From NCBI RefSeq assembly GCF_001641615.1, contig NZ_LRRU01000020.1, forward strand, positions 1 through 64,000: a stretch of DNA of 64,000 nucleotides. The letters are read 5' to 3'. How positions within the stretch are numbered: position 1 is the first letter of the stretch; each line of letters begins with the position of its first letter. Position numbers and translations under genes: made by a program. This DNA comes from Pseudoalteromonas gelatinilytica (GTDB lineage: Bacteria; Pseudomonadota; Gammaproteobacteria; Enterobacterales; Alteromonadaceae). The notes under the pieces are model-generated. The model saw only the letters and a list, made by a program, of their open reading frames with translations, did not search any database and was not told the origin of the DNA. Positions 19,420 to 28,036 of this stretch are shown one piece after another.

Positions 19420-19604
19420 TTTGCTTCCCTTTTGAATTAAAAAGAGCGCGAATTTTATACAATTCTATGTATGTGTCTAGTTATTTAGTATACAAACTTT
19501 AAAAAACATAACTTTTTCATTAAATTTGTATATGTGTAAAATTTATCTGGTTATTTAGGTTTGGGGTGGATAAATCATTCACCCCACATTTAAAATATAA
19601 CTAA

Positions 19605-20510
19605 CTATTTGTTAACAATATAGTTCAAAGCACCAGTAATTGAGGCGACTTGTGCATCAATACAAATTTCATCATTTGCGAGTGGACTATCAGGGTAAAC
19701 CTCTGTTGTTGTGACATATTCTGCATCTGTTAAGCCCATACATAACCCCAGTTTTTTCGCTTCGTAATTAATTACACCAAACTGGGTTTGTGGTACACCA
19801 ATCAACTGGTTATTCTCATCACTTGGTGCGATGTGGGTTACTTTTTCAACTGATTTTATAATCGCTGTTTGAAATGCATCATGCGGGCGCTCACTATCAG
19901 CGACAAGATAAAAGCCATCAGGGATGTTCCAGTTATCGTGTGTCGTTGCATCACGTGCAGCCAAAGCAGGGCGAAACTCACTATTATCAGTATCTGTTGT
20001 CTCATGCAGGTCAATATGCACATAAGGTGCGATTGCGTTGTCGGCTAAATACTGCATAATTGCTGCTGACTCTTCAGCCGGACTATCTGCATAGAATGAA
20101 CGATTTGGATCCGTGGCATTTGGATTCCAGCGGTTAATCGTTTCATAACCCCACGGGCTAATACACGGAGCCACTAAGATATTAAATTCAGCAAAATAAT
20201 CTTTTGCGTTTTTCTTAGCAAACGCTAAAGCACCGTGCACACCACTTGTTTCATAGCCATGCACACCACCGGTAACCAAGACAGTTGGTTTATCAGCGTG
20301 CCATTGCTTGCTCTTTAAAATGTAAAGTGGGTATTTGTCGCTGTCGTAACTTAATGCGCCATATTGCTCAATGTTGAAATCACTTGATAAAGAGTCTAGT
20401 TGCGACACAACATCATCTAAATAACTACGTTTTACTGTTTGTAACTCAAACCATGCTTTTTTATCTGCGTCGTTCCACGGTTTACCAGGGGTTCCAATCG
20501 GATAACTCAT
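19605..20510 (-). CDS. M14-like metallohydrolase (succinylglutamate desuccinylase/carboxypeptidase fold)
   Basis: A 301-residue protein from MSYPIGTPGK. Zinc ligands are H84 and E87 in GGVHGYETSG and H169 in HIDLHET; the YEAKKLG region near 260 may carry the catalytic Glu. The ligand layout fits M14 peptidases and the aspartoacylase/AstE group; the substrate is unclear. The start at 20510 has AAGG upstream. A TTG at 20573 would abut the preceding stop codon and adds 21 residues I do not recognise as family sequence. It follows the PilZ-like gene on the same strand and may share its transcript. It is distinct from the M14 enzyme at 8953. Confidence 0.78.
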   Translation of the reverse strand: MSYPIGTPGKPWNDADKKAWFELQTVKRSYLDDVVSQLDSLSSDFNIEQYGALSYDSDKYPLYILKSKQWHADKPTVLVTGGVHGYETSGVHGALAFAKKNAKDYFAEFNILVAPCISPWGYETINRWNPNATDPNRSFYADSPAEESAAIMQYLADNAIAPYVHIDLHETTDTDNSEFRPALAARDATTHDNWNIPDGFYLVADSERPHDAFQTAIIKSVEKVTHIAPSDENNQLIGVPQTQFGVINYEAKKLGLCMGLTDAEYVTTTEVYPDSPLANDEICIDAQVASITGALNYIVNK

Positions 20511-20573
20511 AAAATACCTTGTTTTGACTTGCTGCAAAACGCCAAGCTTATCTAAGCTGTTAAGCTGCTGCAA

Positions 20574-21164
20574 CTAGATAAGCTCAGTCGTAAAGTTACC
20601 TTGCTCGTACAGCTTTGCATGATGGTGCTTATGGGTCTCAAATAAGTATTTACGCAGTGCATCTTCACCTTGGCACACTTGCACTATTTTTCCGGCAATT
20701 CCTTTGCTGGTCGTTCGTATTGGCTTCACACTAAGAATAATGTGATCTTCAGTAGGTAAATTAAATGCCAACAGTATCTCTTTATTAAGATCGGGTGATT
20801 GACGCTTTAGCTTGAGTAACACGCCTGTACTTGATAAAGACAGTATCTGAAATTGCTCTGTGTGAATTTCAAGTTCAGGGGTACGCCAGCTGCGTTCGAT
20901 ACCCTTAGTATCGATAACTTCTGGTGCGCTAAGTACGGGGATCAGTTGGCCATGTTCGTCATTAGTAAATTCAAGCGGAAACCACAACTGATAAATCCCT
21001 ACTTCAGCCAGTAGTGTTAGTTTGGCATTGGTAAGTAAGCCGTTTAATTTATCAGGTAAATTGAGCCTAACAGACATTTTTGTGTCGGTTGGATCGCTGT
21101 TAGTCCGTTCAGCCTCGAATAAACGGTTGAAAAAAGTAAGTTCTTGGTCGGATAAATGTGCCAT
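20574..21164 (-). CDS. PilZ-domain-like protein
   Basis: A 196-residue cytoplasmic protein. The second half has an arginine-rich turn IERSWRT (about residue 88) followed by ILSLSSTGVLLKL (about 107-119), resembling the RxxxR and D/NxSxxG motifs by which PilZ domains bind cyclic di-GMP. The Asp is replaced by Ser, so binding is uncertain. AAGGAG lies 7 bases before the ATG. It is divergent from the AI-2E transporter gene. I give the family as likely, not established. Confidence 0.55.
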   Translation of the reverse strand: MAHLSDQELTFFNRLFEAERTNSDPTDTKMSVRLNLPDKLNGLLTNAKLTLLAEVGIYQLWFPLEFTNDEHGQLIPVLSAPEVIDTKGIERSWRTPELEIHTEQFQILSLSSTGVLLKLKRQSPDLNKEILLAFNLPTEDHIILSVKPIRTTSKGIAGKIVQVCQGEDALRKYLFETHKHHHAKLYEQGNFTTELI

Positions 21165-21316
21165 ATAAAGCTCCTTTTAAAGCACGCTTAATTATATGTA
21201 TCATAAATTGTTCAAATTATGCACGTATAAAGAGCATTAATTGTGCCAGCTGCTTTGAGATTTATTTTGCGGCGTATTTCACTTACACTGTTAAAAAAAC
21301 TAACAAGGATTTTATT

Positions 21317-22354
21317 TTGTCGAGCCTGACTGGTGTAAATAAAAGTTTAGTGATATTTGCTGCTTTAGTCGTTGTTTTAGCGGGTATTAAAGCCGCAAGT
21401 GTGATTGTTATTCCATTTGTATTGGCGGCTTTTATTGCCATTATTTGTAATCCCTTAATCCGTTTCTTTGCCAAATACGGTATCCCTAAAGGGATTGCTG
21501 TTGTGTTTGTGATGCTGATGATCGTCGGTGTAGGGATAAGCCTTGCCGGGTTGGTTGGGCAATCTATGACCGATTTCTCTGAAAAACTGCCTGAGTACAA
21601 AGCACAACTAAAAGAAGAGTTTGTCTGGGTGGTTAATGTTGCCGCAAGTTATAACATTCTGATTGATAAAGAGCAGATCATCTCTTTATTCGATCCGGGT
21701 AAAATGATTGATGTTGCAACCAACATGCTGACTGGCCTTGGTGGGGTGATGGCGAATCTGTTTTTGATCATCCTAACCGTGGTGTTCATGTTATTTGAAG
21801 GACCTATGCTGAGCAAGAAAGTGCACCTTGCATTGGATGATCCTGAAATGAAAATGCAGCAAATTGATCGCTTTTTAGATTCTATTAATTCTTATCTTGC
21901 CATTAAAACCATGGTTAGCTTAGGCACAGGTATACTTGCAGGCTTTATGCTGTGGGCACTTGATGTTGATTACTTTGTACTGTGGGGTGTAGTGGCGTTC
22001 ATGCTTAATTATATTCCTAACATTGGGTCTATCATTGCAGCTGTTCCTGCTGTACTACTTGCTTTGATCACTCAAGGCCCATTGGTTGCAGGGTTTATTG
22101 CTGGTGGTTATTTAGTGATTAATACCGTAATGGGAAACATTGTCGAACCGCGCTTTATGGGTAAAGGGCTGGGTTTATCGACGTTGGTGGTATTTTTATC
22201 ATTAATTTTCTGGGGTTGGTTGATGGGTACCGTGGGTATGCTGTTATCAGTTCCATTGACCATGATAGTTAAAATTGCTTTAGAAACCAGCCAAGAAGGG
22301 AGATGGCTTGCTACCTTGCTTGGCAATGGCGAAGAGCTAAAACTTGAAGATTAA
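21317..22354 (+). CDS. AI-2E family transporter (PF01594)
   Basis: A 345-residue membrane protein with about seven to eight hydrophobic segments and the family's C-terminal block NIVEPRFMGKGLGLSTLVVF followed by WGWLMGTVGMLLSVPLT. Members export diverse small molecules or ions; the autoinducer-2 label is historical and does not fix the substrate. I place the start at TTG 21317, preceded by AAGGA at 8 bases. An extension to 21158 overlaps the divergent gene's start and is Cys/Ile-rich without family likeness. Its own terminator follows at once. Confidence 0.88.
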   Translation: MSSLTGVNKSLVIFAALVVVLAGIKAASVIVIPFVLAAFIAIICNPLIRFFAKYGIPKGIAVVFVMLMIVGVGISLAGLVGQSMTDFSEKLPEYKAQLKEEFVWVVNVAASYNILIDKEQIISLFDPGKMIDVATNMLTGLGGVMANLFLIILTVVFMLFEGPMLSKKVHLALDDPEMKMQQIDRFLDSINSYLAIKTMVSLGTGILAGFMLWALDVDYFVLWGVVAFMLNYIPNIGSIIAAVPAVLLALITQGPLVAGFIAGGYLVINTVMGNIVEPRFMGKGLGLSTLVVFLSLIFWGWLMGTVGMLLSVPLTMIVKIALETSQEGRWLATLLGNGEELKLED

Positions 22355-22377
22355 AAAAGGCGCTTAAGCGCCTTTTT
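22355..22377 (+). terminator. Rho-independent terminator of the AI-2E transporter gene
   Basis: AAAGGCGCTTAAGCGCCTTTTT hairpin with T-run directly after the stop codon. Confidence 0.92.
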
Positions 22378-22400
22378 ATCTTTCAAAATGATTAAGTGTT

Positions 22401-22562
22401 ATACCAATTCGCTTAATTAAATGGTCTATTTTGAGGCAATAAAACCTCGTTGATAACAAGGCAAAAATTTCGTTATTTAGTTGTTCTAAATCAGAAATTT
22501 TTAACGCAGGTAGCGACAGGTTTAATCCCTCAAAATGATTAAGTATTATTGCGGATTGGTAT
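22401..22562. mobile_element. MITE-like element of 162 bp with 12-bp terminal inverted repeats
   Basis: The left end ATACCAATTCGC (22401-22412) and right end GCGGATTGGTAT (22551-22562) are inverted copies with one mismatch. Inside is a 9-bp hairpin, AAAAATTTC (22463-22471) with GAAATTTTT (22494-22502). A 20-bp near-identical direct repeat, TCAAAATGATTAAGTGTTAT at 22383-22402 and the same with one change at 22530-22549, places one copy across the left end and one inside the right end. No coding capacity. A 27-bp remnant with the same ends lies at 42672. Confidence 0.75.
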
Positions 22563-22564
22563 TA

Positions 22565-22981
22565 TTACTTTAGAGGCCGTTGTAAAACCTGTATATGGCT
22601 TTTCAGAATTTCAATTTCACATTGCTTGTAGGCAATGGCAGCTTTCGTACCATTTGGCATTTTTTGTAAGTAGCGCCAGCGACAACTGTCTTCTAAATAA
22701 CGCTCCTGGTTCTTGATGCTGCGATTGAATATAGGCAGCAATTGGCTGTTACCGCTATCTTCTTTAATTTTTTCAAGATCCATCGTGAGCTTATTAATCC
22801 ACATCTTTTGGTCGCGATGCAAATCGGCAATAACTTGATCAAGACATTGAATGTAACGTTTAGTCTCATCTGTATTGTTACTCGTAAGCTCACAACTTTG
22901 CTGAGCTTGAGTATGCGCTGAACCCGCGCATAGGGCTAGTAGCATACCTTTAATAAGTAACGATTTTTTATTTCTTATCAT
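22565..22981 (-). CDS. Lysozyme-inhibitor LprI-like (DUF1311-type) secreted protein
   Basis: A 138-residue protein with a signal peptide (about 1-26, cleavage near AQAQQ). The mature part has Cys pairs and the pattern NQERYLEDSCRWRYLQK, then CEIEILKSHIQVL, close to the LprI/DUF1311 core in which Cys-bridged helices inhibit lysozyme. It overlaps the sensor kinase gene by 14 bases as the last gene of the PepSY-PhoP-PhoQ-type operon, suggesting an envelope-stress output. Its stop codon is three bases from the end of the MITE-like element. The family call is moderate and the lysozyme target is inferred. Confidence 0.6.
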   Translation of the reverse strand: MIRNKKSLLIKGMLLALCAGSAHTQAQQSCELTSNNTDETKRYIQCLDQVIADLHRDQKMWINKLTMDLEKIKEDSGNSQLLPIFNRSIKNQERYLEDSCRWRYLQKMPNGTKAAIAYKQCEIEILKSHIQVLQRPLK

Positions 22982-24305
22982 TGTAATTAAACTCTAATAT
23001 AAACTCAGCACCCGCTAGTTTCTCTGCATCTTTAATGGTTAAGGTGCCGTTATACGAGTTGACTAAATCAGACACGATAGCCATGCCGACACCGTGGCCG
23101 CTTTCGTAGGTATCGAGTCTGGTACCGCGAGTCAGTAATGATTCACGCTTGTGTTCAGGGACACCTGGGCCATCATCACTAATGCTGAGCGTTAACTTTT
23201 TGTTCTGCTTAACCTTTATATCGACCTGTGAGCGGCAAGCTTTACAGGCATTATCGATTAAATTACCGAGTAGTTCCATTAAATCGGTTTTATCACCCAA
23301 GAAATAGTCTTTTTCTGTGACTTCACAGGTGAAAATAATATCTTTGTCGCGATAAACTTTGCTCATTGCGCTTAAGATTGAATCAATAACAGGCTTGATG
23401 TGAGTTTGTTTTTTCCAGGTGTCAGACGCACCTGTGGCAGCACGTTTTAATTGGTGTTCGATCATCACGTTGATGCGGTCTAACTGCTCTTGTGCATCAG
23501 CATCATTGGCCAAAGGACTAGATTTAAGCACCGCTAATGGTGTTTTTAATGCATGAGCAAGGTCGCTCAATGAGGCGCGATAACGCTCTTTTTGGCGCTG
23601 CTGTGATTCAAGTAATAAATTTAAATCGGCTTTAATGGTTTGCAGCTCAACTGGGTAAAGACCTTTAATTTGTTGGTTATCACCCGATTCAATAGCTTTA
23701 ATTTCTTTATCGAGTCGTTGCAGTGGTCTTGCACTCCAAACAAAACCAATCGCCATTAGCGCAGCAATGGCCACACCCATGATATACATCCAATTTACGA
23801 GTGTTTGTTTAAAGCCATCCATCAGCCTGAGTAGGGCATCATTACGCTTTAATAAAATGAAACGCGCATGCTCAGATTGGTCAATGTTTTCTAAAATAAC
23901 GGTAAGCGTTAATTGCCAATACACAGTATTGTTGTATTCAACACGGCGAAAATCCGCAGAGCCTGCAGGGGCTTCAAAGTTATCAGGAATAAAATTGATA
24001 TTGGTCGCTGATTCAGAATACCAAACGGGTAAGTCACCGCGATAAATCATCGCGTAGGTATCTGAATTTAGTCGGTTTAGCTCTGGCGTTAAGATAGTAC
24101 TTGGCATAACAATGCCGCGTTCAGTGAAATCGACTTCAGAGATTAATGAATATAAGTGAGCTTCGAGGGTTTTTTCGGTCGCTTCGACCAAGGAGGCGTA
24201 GTAAGCCTTACCAATTGAGAAAAACAGAATTGGTAGGGCGACTAATAAAACAAAGACAAGGATAAATCCTTGCCTTACTTTAAGCGGTATCTGCGATGCT
24301 ACCAC
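22968..24305 (-). CDS. phoQ: PhoQ-like sensor histidine kinase
   Basis: A 445-residue inner-membrane kinase. It has TM1 (about 12-34), a periplasmic sensor of about 130 residues, TM2 (about 170-190), HAMP-like linker, a HisKA domain with H251 in LAHALKTPLAVL and an HATPase domain with N box LIDNACKAC, G1 DDGPGVP and G2 GHGVGMAIV. The periplasmic domain lacks an obvious long acidic patch like the one E. coli PhoQ uses for Mg2+, so the signal may differ. The GTG start overlaps the response regulator's stop by 7 bases. Closest architecture is PhoQ; the symbol reflects family, not proven orthology. Confidence 0.85.
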   Translation of the reverse strand: MVASQIPLKVRQGFILVFVLLVALPILFFSIGKAYYASLVEATEKTLEAHLYSLISEVDFTERGIVMPSTILTPELNRLNSDTYAMIYRGDLPVWYSESATNINFIPDNFEAPAGSADFRRVEYNNTVYWQLTLTVILENIDQSEHARFILLKRNDALLRLMDGFKQTLVNWMYIMGVAIAALMAIGFVWSARPLQRLDKEIKAIESGDNQQIKGLYPVELQTIKADLNLLLESQQRQKERYRASLSDLAHALKTPLAVLKSSPLANDADAQEQLDRINVMIEHQLKRAATGASDTWKKQTHIKPVIDSILSAMSKVYRDKDIIFTCEVTEKDYFLGDKTDLMELLGNLIDNACKACRSQVDIKVKQNKKLTLSISDDGPGVPEHKRESLLTRGTRLDTYESGHGVGMAIVSDLVNSYNGTLTIKDAEKLAGAEFILEFNYNDKK

Positions 24306-24973
24306 TGACTTTTTAGCCTATAACCACGGCCGCGTAATGTTTCAACTGGGTTAAGGGTACCGTCAGGGTCAAGCTTCTTACGTAAACGCAACACGAATAC
24401 TTCGATTACGTTTGAATCAAGATCGAAGTCTTGGTCGTAGATGTGCTCTGTTAGTTCAGATTTAGAAATTACCTTTTGTGGATTAACCATTAGGTATTCT
24501 AAAACTTTGTATTCGTATGCTGTTAAGCTAAGTTCTTTATCGTTTACCCATACTTGCTGTGAGCGAGTATGAATTTTGATAGGACCTGCTGTCATTTCTG
24601 GGTTTGCTTTACCTGCGCTGCGGCGGATAAGGGCATTACAGCGAGCGATTAGCTCTTCAACGTGGAAAGGTTTAGTAAGGTAGTCATCTGCACCTGCGTC
24701 TAAGCCTTCTACTTTATCTTGCCAACGGTCACGTGCCGTTAAAATCAAAATAGGAATGGTAATACCTTGCGCACGAGCTTTGGTAATTAATTCGATACCA
24801 TCTATTTTTGGTAAGCCTAAATCTACTACCGCCATATCAAGCGGGTACTCGGTAATATGGAATAAACCAGCTTCACCATCGTGACAAAGGTCTACGCTGT
24901 AACGCTCTTTTTCTAGGGCATTACGAAGGTTATCTGCTAAGTGTAAATCATCTTCAATAACTAAAATTCGCAT
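24299..24973 (-). CDS. phoP: PhoP-like OmpR-family response regulator
   Basis: A 224-residue regulator. The receiver domain (1-118) has acidic pocket EDD at 7-9, phospho-acceptor D51 in VVDLGLPKIDG, T/K switch residues in LTARDRW and DYLTKPF. The winged-helix DNA-binding domain (about 125-222) ends GYRLKSQW. It lies 2 bases after the PepSY gene and overlaps the kinase gene, so the set is one operon. The palindrome at 25252 upstream of the operon is a candidate target. Confidence 0.9.
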   Translation of the reverse strand: MRILVIEDDLHLADNLRNALEKERYSVDLCHDGEAGLFHITEYPLDMAVVDLGLPKIDGIELITKARAQGITIPILILTARDRWQDKVEGLDAGADDYLTKPFHVEELIARCNALIRRSAGKANPEMTAGPIKIHTRSQQVWVNDKELSLTAYEYKVLEYLMVNPQKVISKSELTEHIYDQDFDLDSNVIEVFVLRLRKKLDPDGTLNPVETLRGRGYRLKSQW

Positions 24974-24975
24974 TC

Positions 24976-25227
24976 TTAATCCTTTTTCACTTCGCCAGTC
25001 TTTTTGTTCACATGGACATCAACCACGTGGCCGTTCGTTTTTAAAATTCTTACGGTAAATACTTTATCTTGCTCTGTGATTTTCAGGGTTCGGCCGTCTT
25101 CAGATTTTTGGGCAATCATCACAGCCTGCTTTTTAGTCACCTCTGGGGCTTGCTTCTTATTGGCATCAGCATGAAAGCTTGATAATGCAAATAAAAGACT
25201 AAAACTGAAGGCTAATACTATGCGCAT
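24976..25227 (-). CDS. Small periplasmic PepSY-domain protein
   Basis: An 83-residue protein with a signal peptide (about 1-22, ADA-N cleavage) and one PepSY unit: KKQAVMIAQK, then YxVRIL-like FTVRILKTNG and VDVHVNKKTGEV. Single PepSY proteins encoded next to two-component systems are proposed to modulate sensor or protease activity in the periplasm. AGGAG precedes the ATG. It is the first gene of the operon. Confidence 0.85.
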   Translation of the reverse strand: MRIVLAFSFSLLFALSSFHADANKKQAPEVTKKQAVMIAQKSEDGRTLKITEQDKVFTVRILKTNGHVVDVHVNKKTGEVKKD

Positions 25228-25251
25228 GACGGGGAACTCCTAAACCAGACC

Positions 25252-25282
25252 CATTTAGTTTAATTAACCAATTAACTAAAAT
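25252..25282. promoter_or_regulatory. AT-rich imperfect palindrome upstream of the PepSY-phoPQ operon
   Basis: TTTAGTTTAATT and AATTAACTAAA arms meet around ACC, with one base extra on one side. On the minus strand TTGAAT and TTAAAC, 17 bases apart, may be the -35 and -10, which would put the palindrome in the promoter spacer. Candidate autoregulatory site; inference. Confidence 0.4.
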
Positions 25283-25378
25283 TCAAGTAATTACGTTAAA
25301 TTCTGTAATTCGATAGCCAGATCTTAGTTAATAAGCCGTGAACAAACACTGAATTATTGATTCAGTTAAGTTCAGGGA

Positions 25379-25678
25379 TTAACCAAATACTTTTTTAAAT
25401 GGTTTTACCACTGAGTTGTCGTAAACACCCGCAGCAATATACGGATCGTTTGCTGCCCATTCACGTGCTGCTTCTAATGAGTCAAATTCTGCAACCACTA
25501 ATGAACCAGTAAAACCAGCATCAGCCGGATCTTCACTATCAATCGCTGGAAGGGGGCCTGCCGTAAATAAACGATTTTGATCGTCTAATTCTTGAAGGCG
25601 TGCTAAGTGAGCAGGGCGCGCAGATTTGCGAGCTTCTAAACTATTTTCAACATCCGTTGAATAAATCATATACAGCAT
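25379..25678 (-). CDS. yciI: YciI family protein
   Basis: A 99-residue soluble protein with the ferredoxin-like YciI fold: [24 protein letters not shown] with the conserved His, GPLPAIDS, and a C-terminal [13 protein letters not shown] with the conserved Asp-Pro. The His/Asp pair is kept. YciI members are small putative enzymes with no settled substrate. The gene is monocistronic. Confidence 0.9.
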   Translation of the reverse strand: MLYMIYSTDVENSLEARKSARPAHLARLQELDDQNRLFTAGPLPAIDSEDPADAGFTGSLVVAEFDSLEAAREWAANDPYIAAGVYDNSVVKPFKKVFG

Positions 25679-25853
25679 GGTGTGTTCTCAATGTTATTTT
25701 AAAAAATAGTAGCATATTCTTAGCAATAGACGAGAGATTATTCGCGTAATAATCTTTACACAAACCCATATAACTTTAACTTATAAAGCTTGAAATACGC
25801 GGTGTAACACTGGTAGAGTCGCTGGGTTGAGAAAATAATAATAAGGTTTTTAA

Positions 25854-27278
25854 ATGAGCGAAAAACGCGAGCATTTTAGCTCCCGCCTCGGTTTTATTTT
25901 AGCGGCAGCCGGTTCTGCTGTAGGTATCGGAAACTTAGTAGGTTTTCCTGTTTCAGCTACAAAAAACGGCGGTGGTGCTTTCCTTTTAGTCTATGCATTG
26001 TTTGTCATTTTTATCTGTTTGCCAGTGATGATGGCTGAAATGGCCATGGGTCGTAAAGCGCAAAAAGATCCACTTGGTTCATACAAATTATTAGCAGGCA
26101 ATGATCCAAAATGGAACTTTGCTGGCTTTTTAGCCGTATTAACGCCATTTATGATTGCTGTTTTTTATATGGTGATCACAGTATGGATTTTCGGTTATCT
26201 ATCGCAAACTGCATTTGGTAATTTAGATGCCTTGGCCCAGCCTGATAATTTTGGCACTTTTATCAATAGCTACACCGTTTTTGGTTATATGGCTGTGGTT
26301 GCAATCATCGTTAACTTGATTTTAGTGGGTGGTGTTAAAGAGGGCATCGAGAAAGCGGCTAAGTTTATGATGCCGGCTTTATTTGTGCTACTTACCGCGC
26401 TGGTTGTTTATGTATTAACACTTGATAACGCGATGGCGGGTGTAAAGTACTATATCGTTCCTGATTTCAGTAAAATGAATGCGAGTGTACTAAATGGTGC
26501 GCTGGCTCAAGCATTTTTCTCATTGTCGTTAGGTATGGGTATTTTAATGACCTATGCATCGTATATTTCTAAGAAAGACGACATTGTTGGCAGTGCAAAA
26601 ATGGTTGCGGTAACCGATTCATTGGTTGCATTCATTGCCGGTCTTATGGTGCTTCCAGCTATTTTTAGTTTTAATCCGAATACTGATCCAAGTACTTTAT
26701 CAGACTCTTCGGTATCAATGATTTTTGTATACCTACCAAAAATTTTATTAGCACTTCAAGCTGACATTGGTTACGTGGGTGCATCAATTGTTGCGTTTGT
26801 ATTCTTCTTACTTGTCTTTTTTGCTGCAATTACGTCGCTTGTATCAATTGTAGAAGTACCAACAGCAACATTAAGCGATCGTAAGGGTATCAGCCGCAAA
26901 AAAGCACTGGCTATCTTAACCTTATCTACAGGTGTATTAACTGTGCTGTGTACCATGTCATTTGGTATGGTTGACTCACTTACAAAGTTTGTTAGCTATG
27001 GCGGTGCAGATAAGAGCTTATTTGATATTGTTTATGATGTGTTTTACGACACAATTTTACCGCTTAACGGTTTAATGGTGTGTTTATTCGTTATGTATCG
27101 TTGGAAAAAAGCAAACTTATCAGCAGAGCTAAGCCAAGGCTGTGACGGCTATGTTGGCAGCTTTACAGAGAAGTATGTGAACTTCTCGCTTTCAACGTTT
27201 ATCCCTGCCATTTTATTACTAATCTTTGTAAATACAGTGGCGACTAAGTTCTTCGCATTTAGTATTTTCGGATTTTAA
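25854..27278 (+). CDS. Sodium-dependent neurotransmitter-symporter (NSS/SNF) family transporter
   Basis: A 474-residue membrane protein with about 11-12 hydrophobic segments, as in bacterial LeuT-like members with a shortened C-terminus. The first segment has the sodium and substrate site GFILAAAGSAVGIGNLVGFP, with the unwound GxxxGxGN turn and N residue intact. Substrates are usually amino acids; the exact one cannot be read from sequence. Monocistronic with a terminator. Confidence 0.92.
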   Translation: MSEKREHFSSRLGFILAAAGSAVGIGNLVGFPVSATKNGGGAFLLVYALFVIFICLPVMMAEMAMGRKAQKDPLGSYKLLAGNDPKWNFAGFLAVLTPFMIAVFYMVITVWIFGYLSQTAFGNLDALAQPDNFGTFINSYTVFGYMAVVAIIVNLILVGGVKEGIEKAAKFMMPALFVLLTALVVYVLTLDNAMAGVKYYIVPDFSKMNASVLNGALAQAFFSLSLGMGILMTYASYISKKDDIVGSAKMVAVTDSLVAFIAGLMVLPAIFSFNPNTDPSTLSDSSVSMIFVYLPKILLALQADIGYVGASIVAFVFFLLVFFAAITSLVSIVEVPTATLSDRKGISRKKALAILTLSTGVLTVLCTMSFGMVDSLTKFVSYGGADKSLFDIVYDVFYDTILPLNGLMVCLFVMYRWKKANLSAELSQGCDGYVGSFTEKYVNFSLSTFIPAILLLIFVNTVATKFFAFSIFGF

Positions 27279-27295
27279 GAACCAGTTCAATACTT

Positions 27296-27321
27296 AGCCG
27301 CGCACTTTGCGCGGCTTTTTT
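27296..27321 (+). terminator. Rho-independent terminator of the NSS transporter gene
   Basis: AGCCGCGCA-CTT-TGCGCGGCT hairpin followed by T-run. Confidence 0.92.
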
Positions 27322-27339
27322 ATGCCTCTCTTTTTTATA

Positions 27340-27978
27340 TTAAAAGGCCCCGGCATCAAGCACATCACCCAAGCCAAGGGTAAACATCCAAAGTCCCCAT
27401 AAGCTGTGTTCAATCACACACACGAAGGTCGAGCGGCTTTGCGCGTACGTATAAGAAAACAACAGCCCCCCTAAAAATGCCAACAATACGGCCAATACAT
27501 TCGCATAGACAATATGCGCCAACGCAAACACTGATGCGCTGACAATAATACGCACTGTTTTACTTGGCATAATGCGTTTATAACGATGGAAAAAATAGGT
27601 TCTAAAAATAAGCTCTTGTGGCATCACTGATAAGATAGGGTAGAGCAATAACAACATTAGCCAATCGTTAAATGAGTTTCGAGGCAGTGAAAACCAATTT
27701 TCTTGATTCATGATGCCGTAAAACATTCCGGAGAATAGCGCCCCTAAAAAGAAGAAACTAAATAAGCGACGTTTTACCGCACTAAATTGCCCAAGGCTGG
27801 TTAAACGAAAGCGTTTAAAATGGGGATCAGATAAAAGCAACATGCCGCACACGGCCATTAAAATAATAAGGGCAGGAATAAGCCAGTTAGCGAGATAGGC
27901 ACGAAGAAAGAAGCCTAATAGCGGCAAAGAAACAAATATGAGGGTAAATTCAAGCCAGCGGTATTGGTTAGCGTTCAA
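27340..27978 (-). CDS. CPBP-family intramembrane protease-like protein
   Basis: A 212-residue inner-membrane protein with about six to seven hydrophobic segments. The CPBP motif 1, normally EExxxR, reads QELIFR here (about residue 124), so the first Glu is Gln. Motif 2 FxxxH is intact as FALAH (about 151-155). Later EHSLWGLW resembles the third conserved region. Members process prenylated proteins in eukaryotes; many bacterial ones have unknown function. Loss of the first Glu may reduce or alter activity. Confidence 0.75.
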   Translation of the reverse strand: MNANQYRWLEFTLIFVSLPLLGFFLRAYLANWLIPALIILMAVCGMLLLSDPHFKRFRLTSLGQFSAVKRRLFSFFFLGALFSGMFYGIMNQENWFSLPRNSFNDWLMLLLLYPILSVMPQELIFRTYFFHRYKRIMPSKTVRIIVSASVFALAHIVYANVLAVLLAFLGGLLFSYTYAQSRSTFVCVIEHSLWGLWMFTLGLGDVLDAGAF

Positions 27979-28036
27979 TGTTGTCTCAGCGTGTTTTTTG
28001 TTTACGCTAACAAGCTAAGACGACAAATTTATGACA

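Noticed and set aside
21158..21316. N-terminal extension of the AI-2E transporter
   Set aside because: It overlaps the divergent PilZ-like gene start, has no family likeness, and TTG 21317 has a proper ribosome-binding site.
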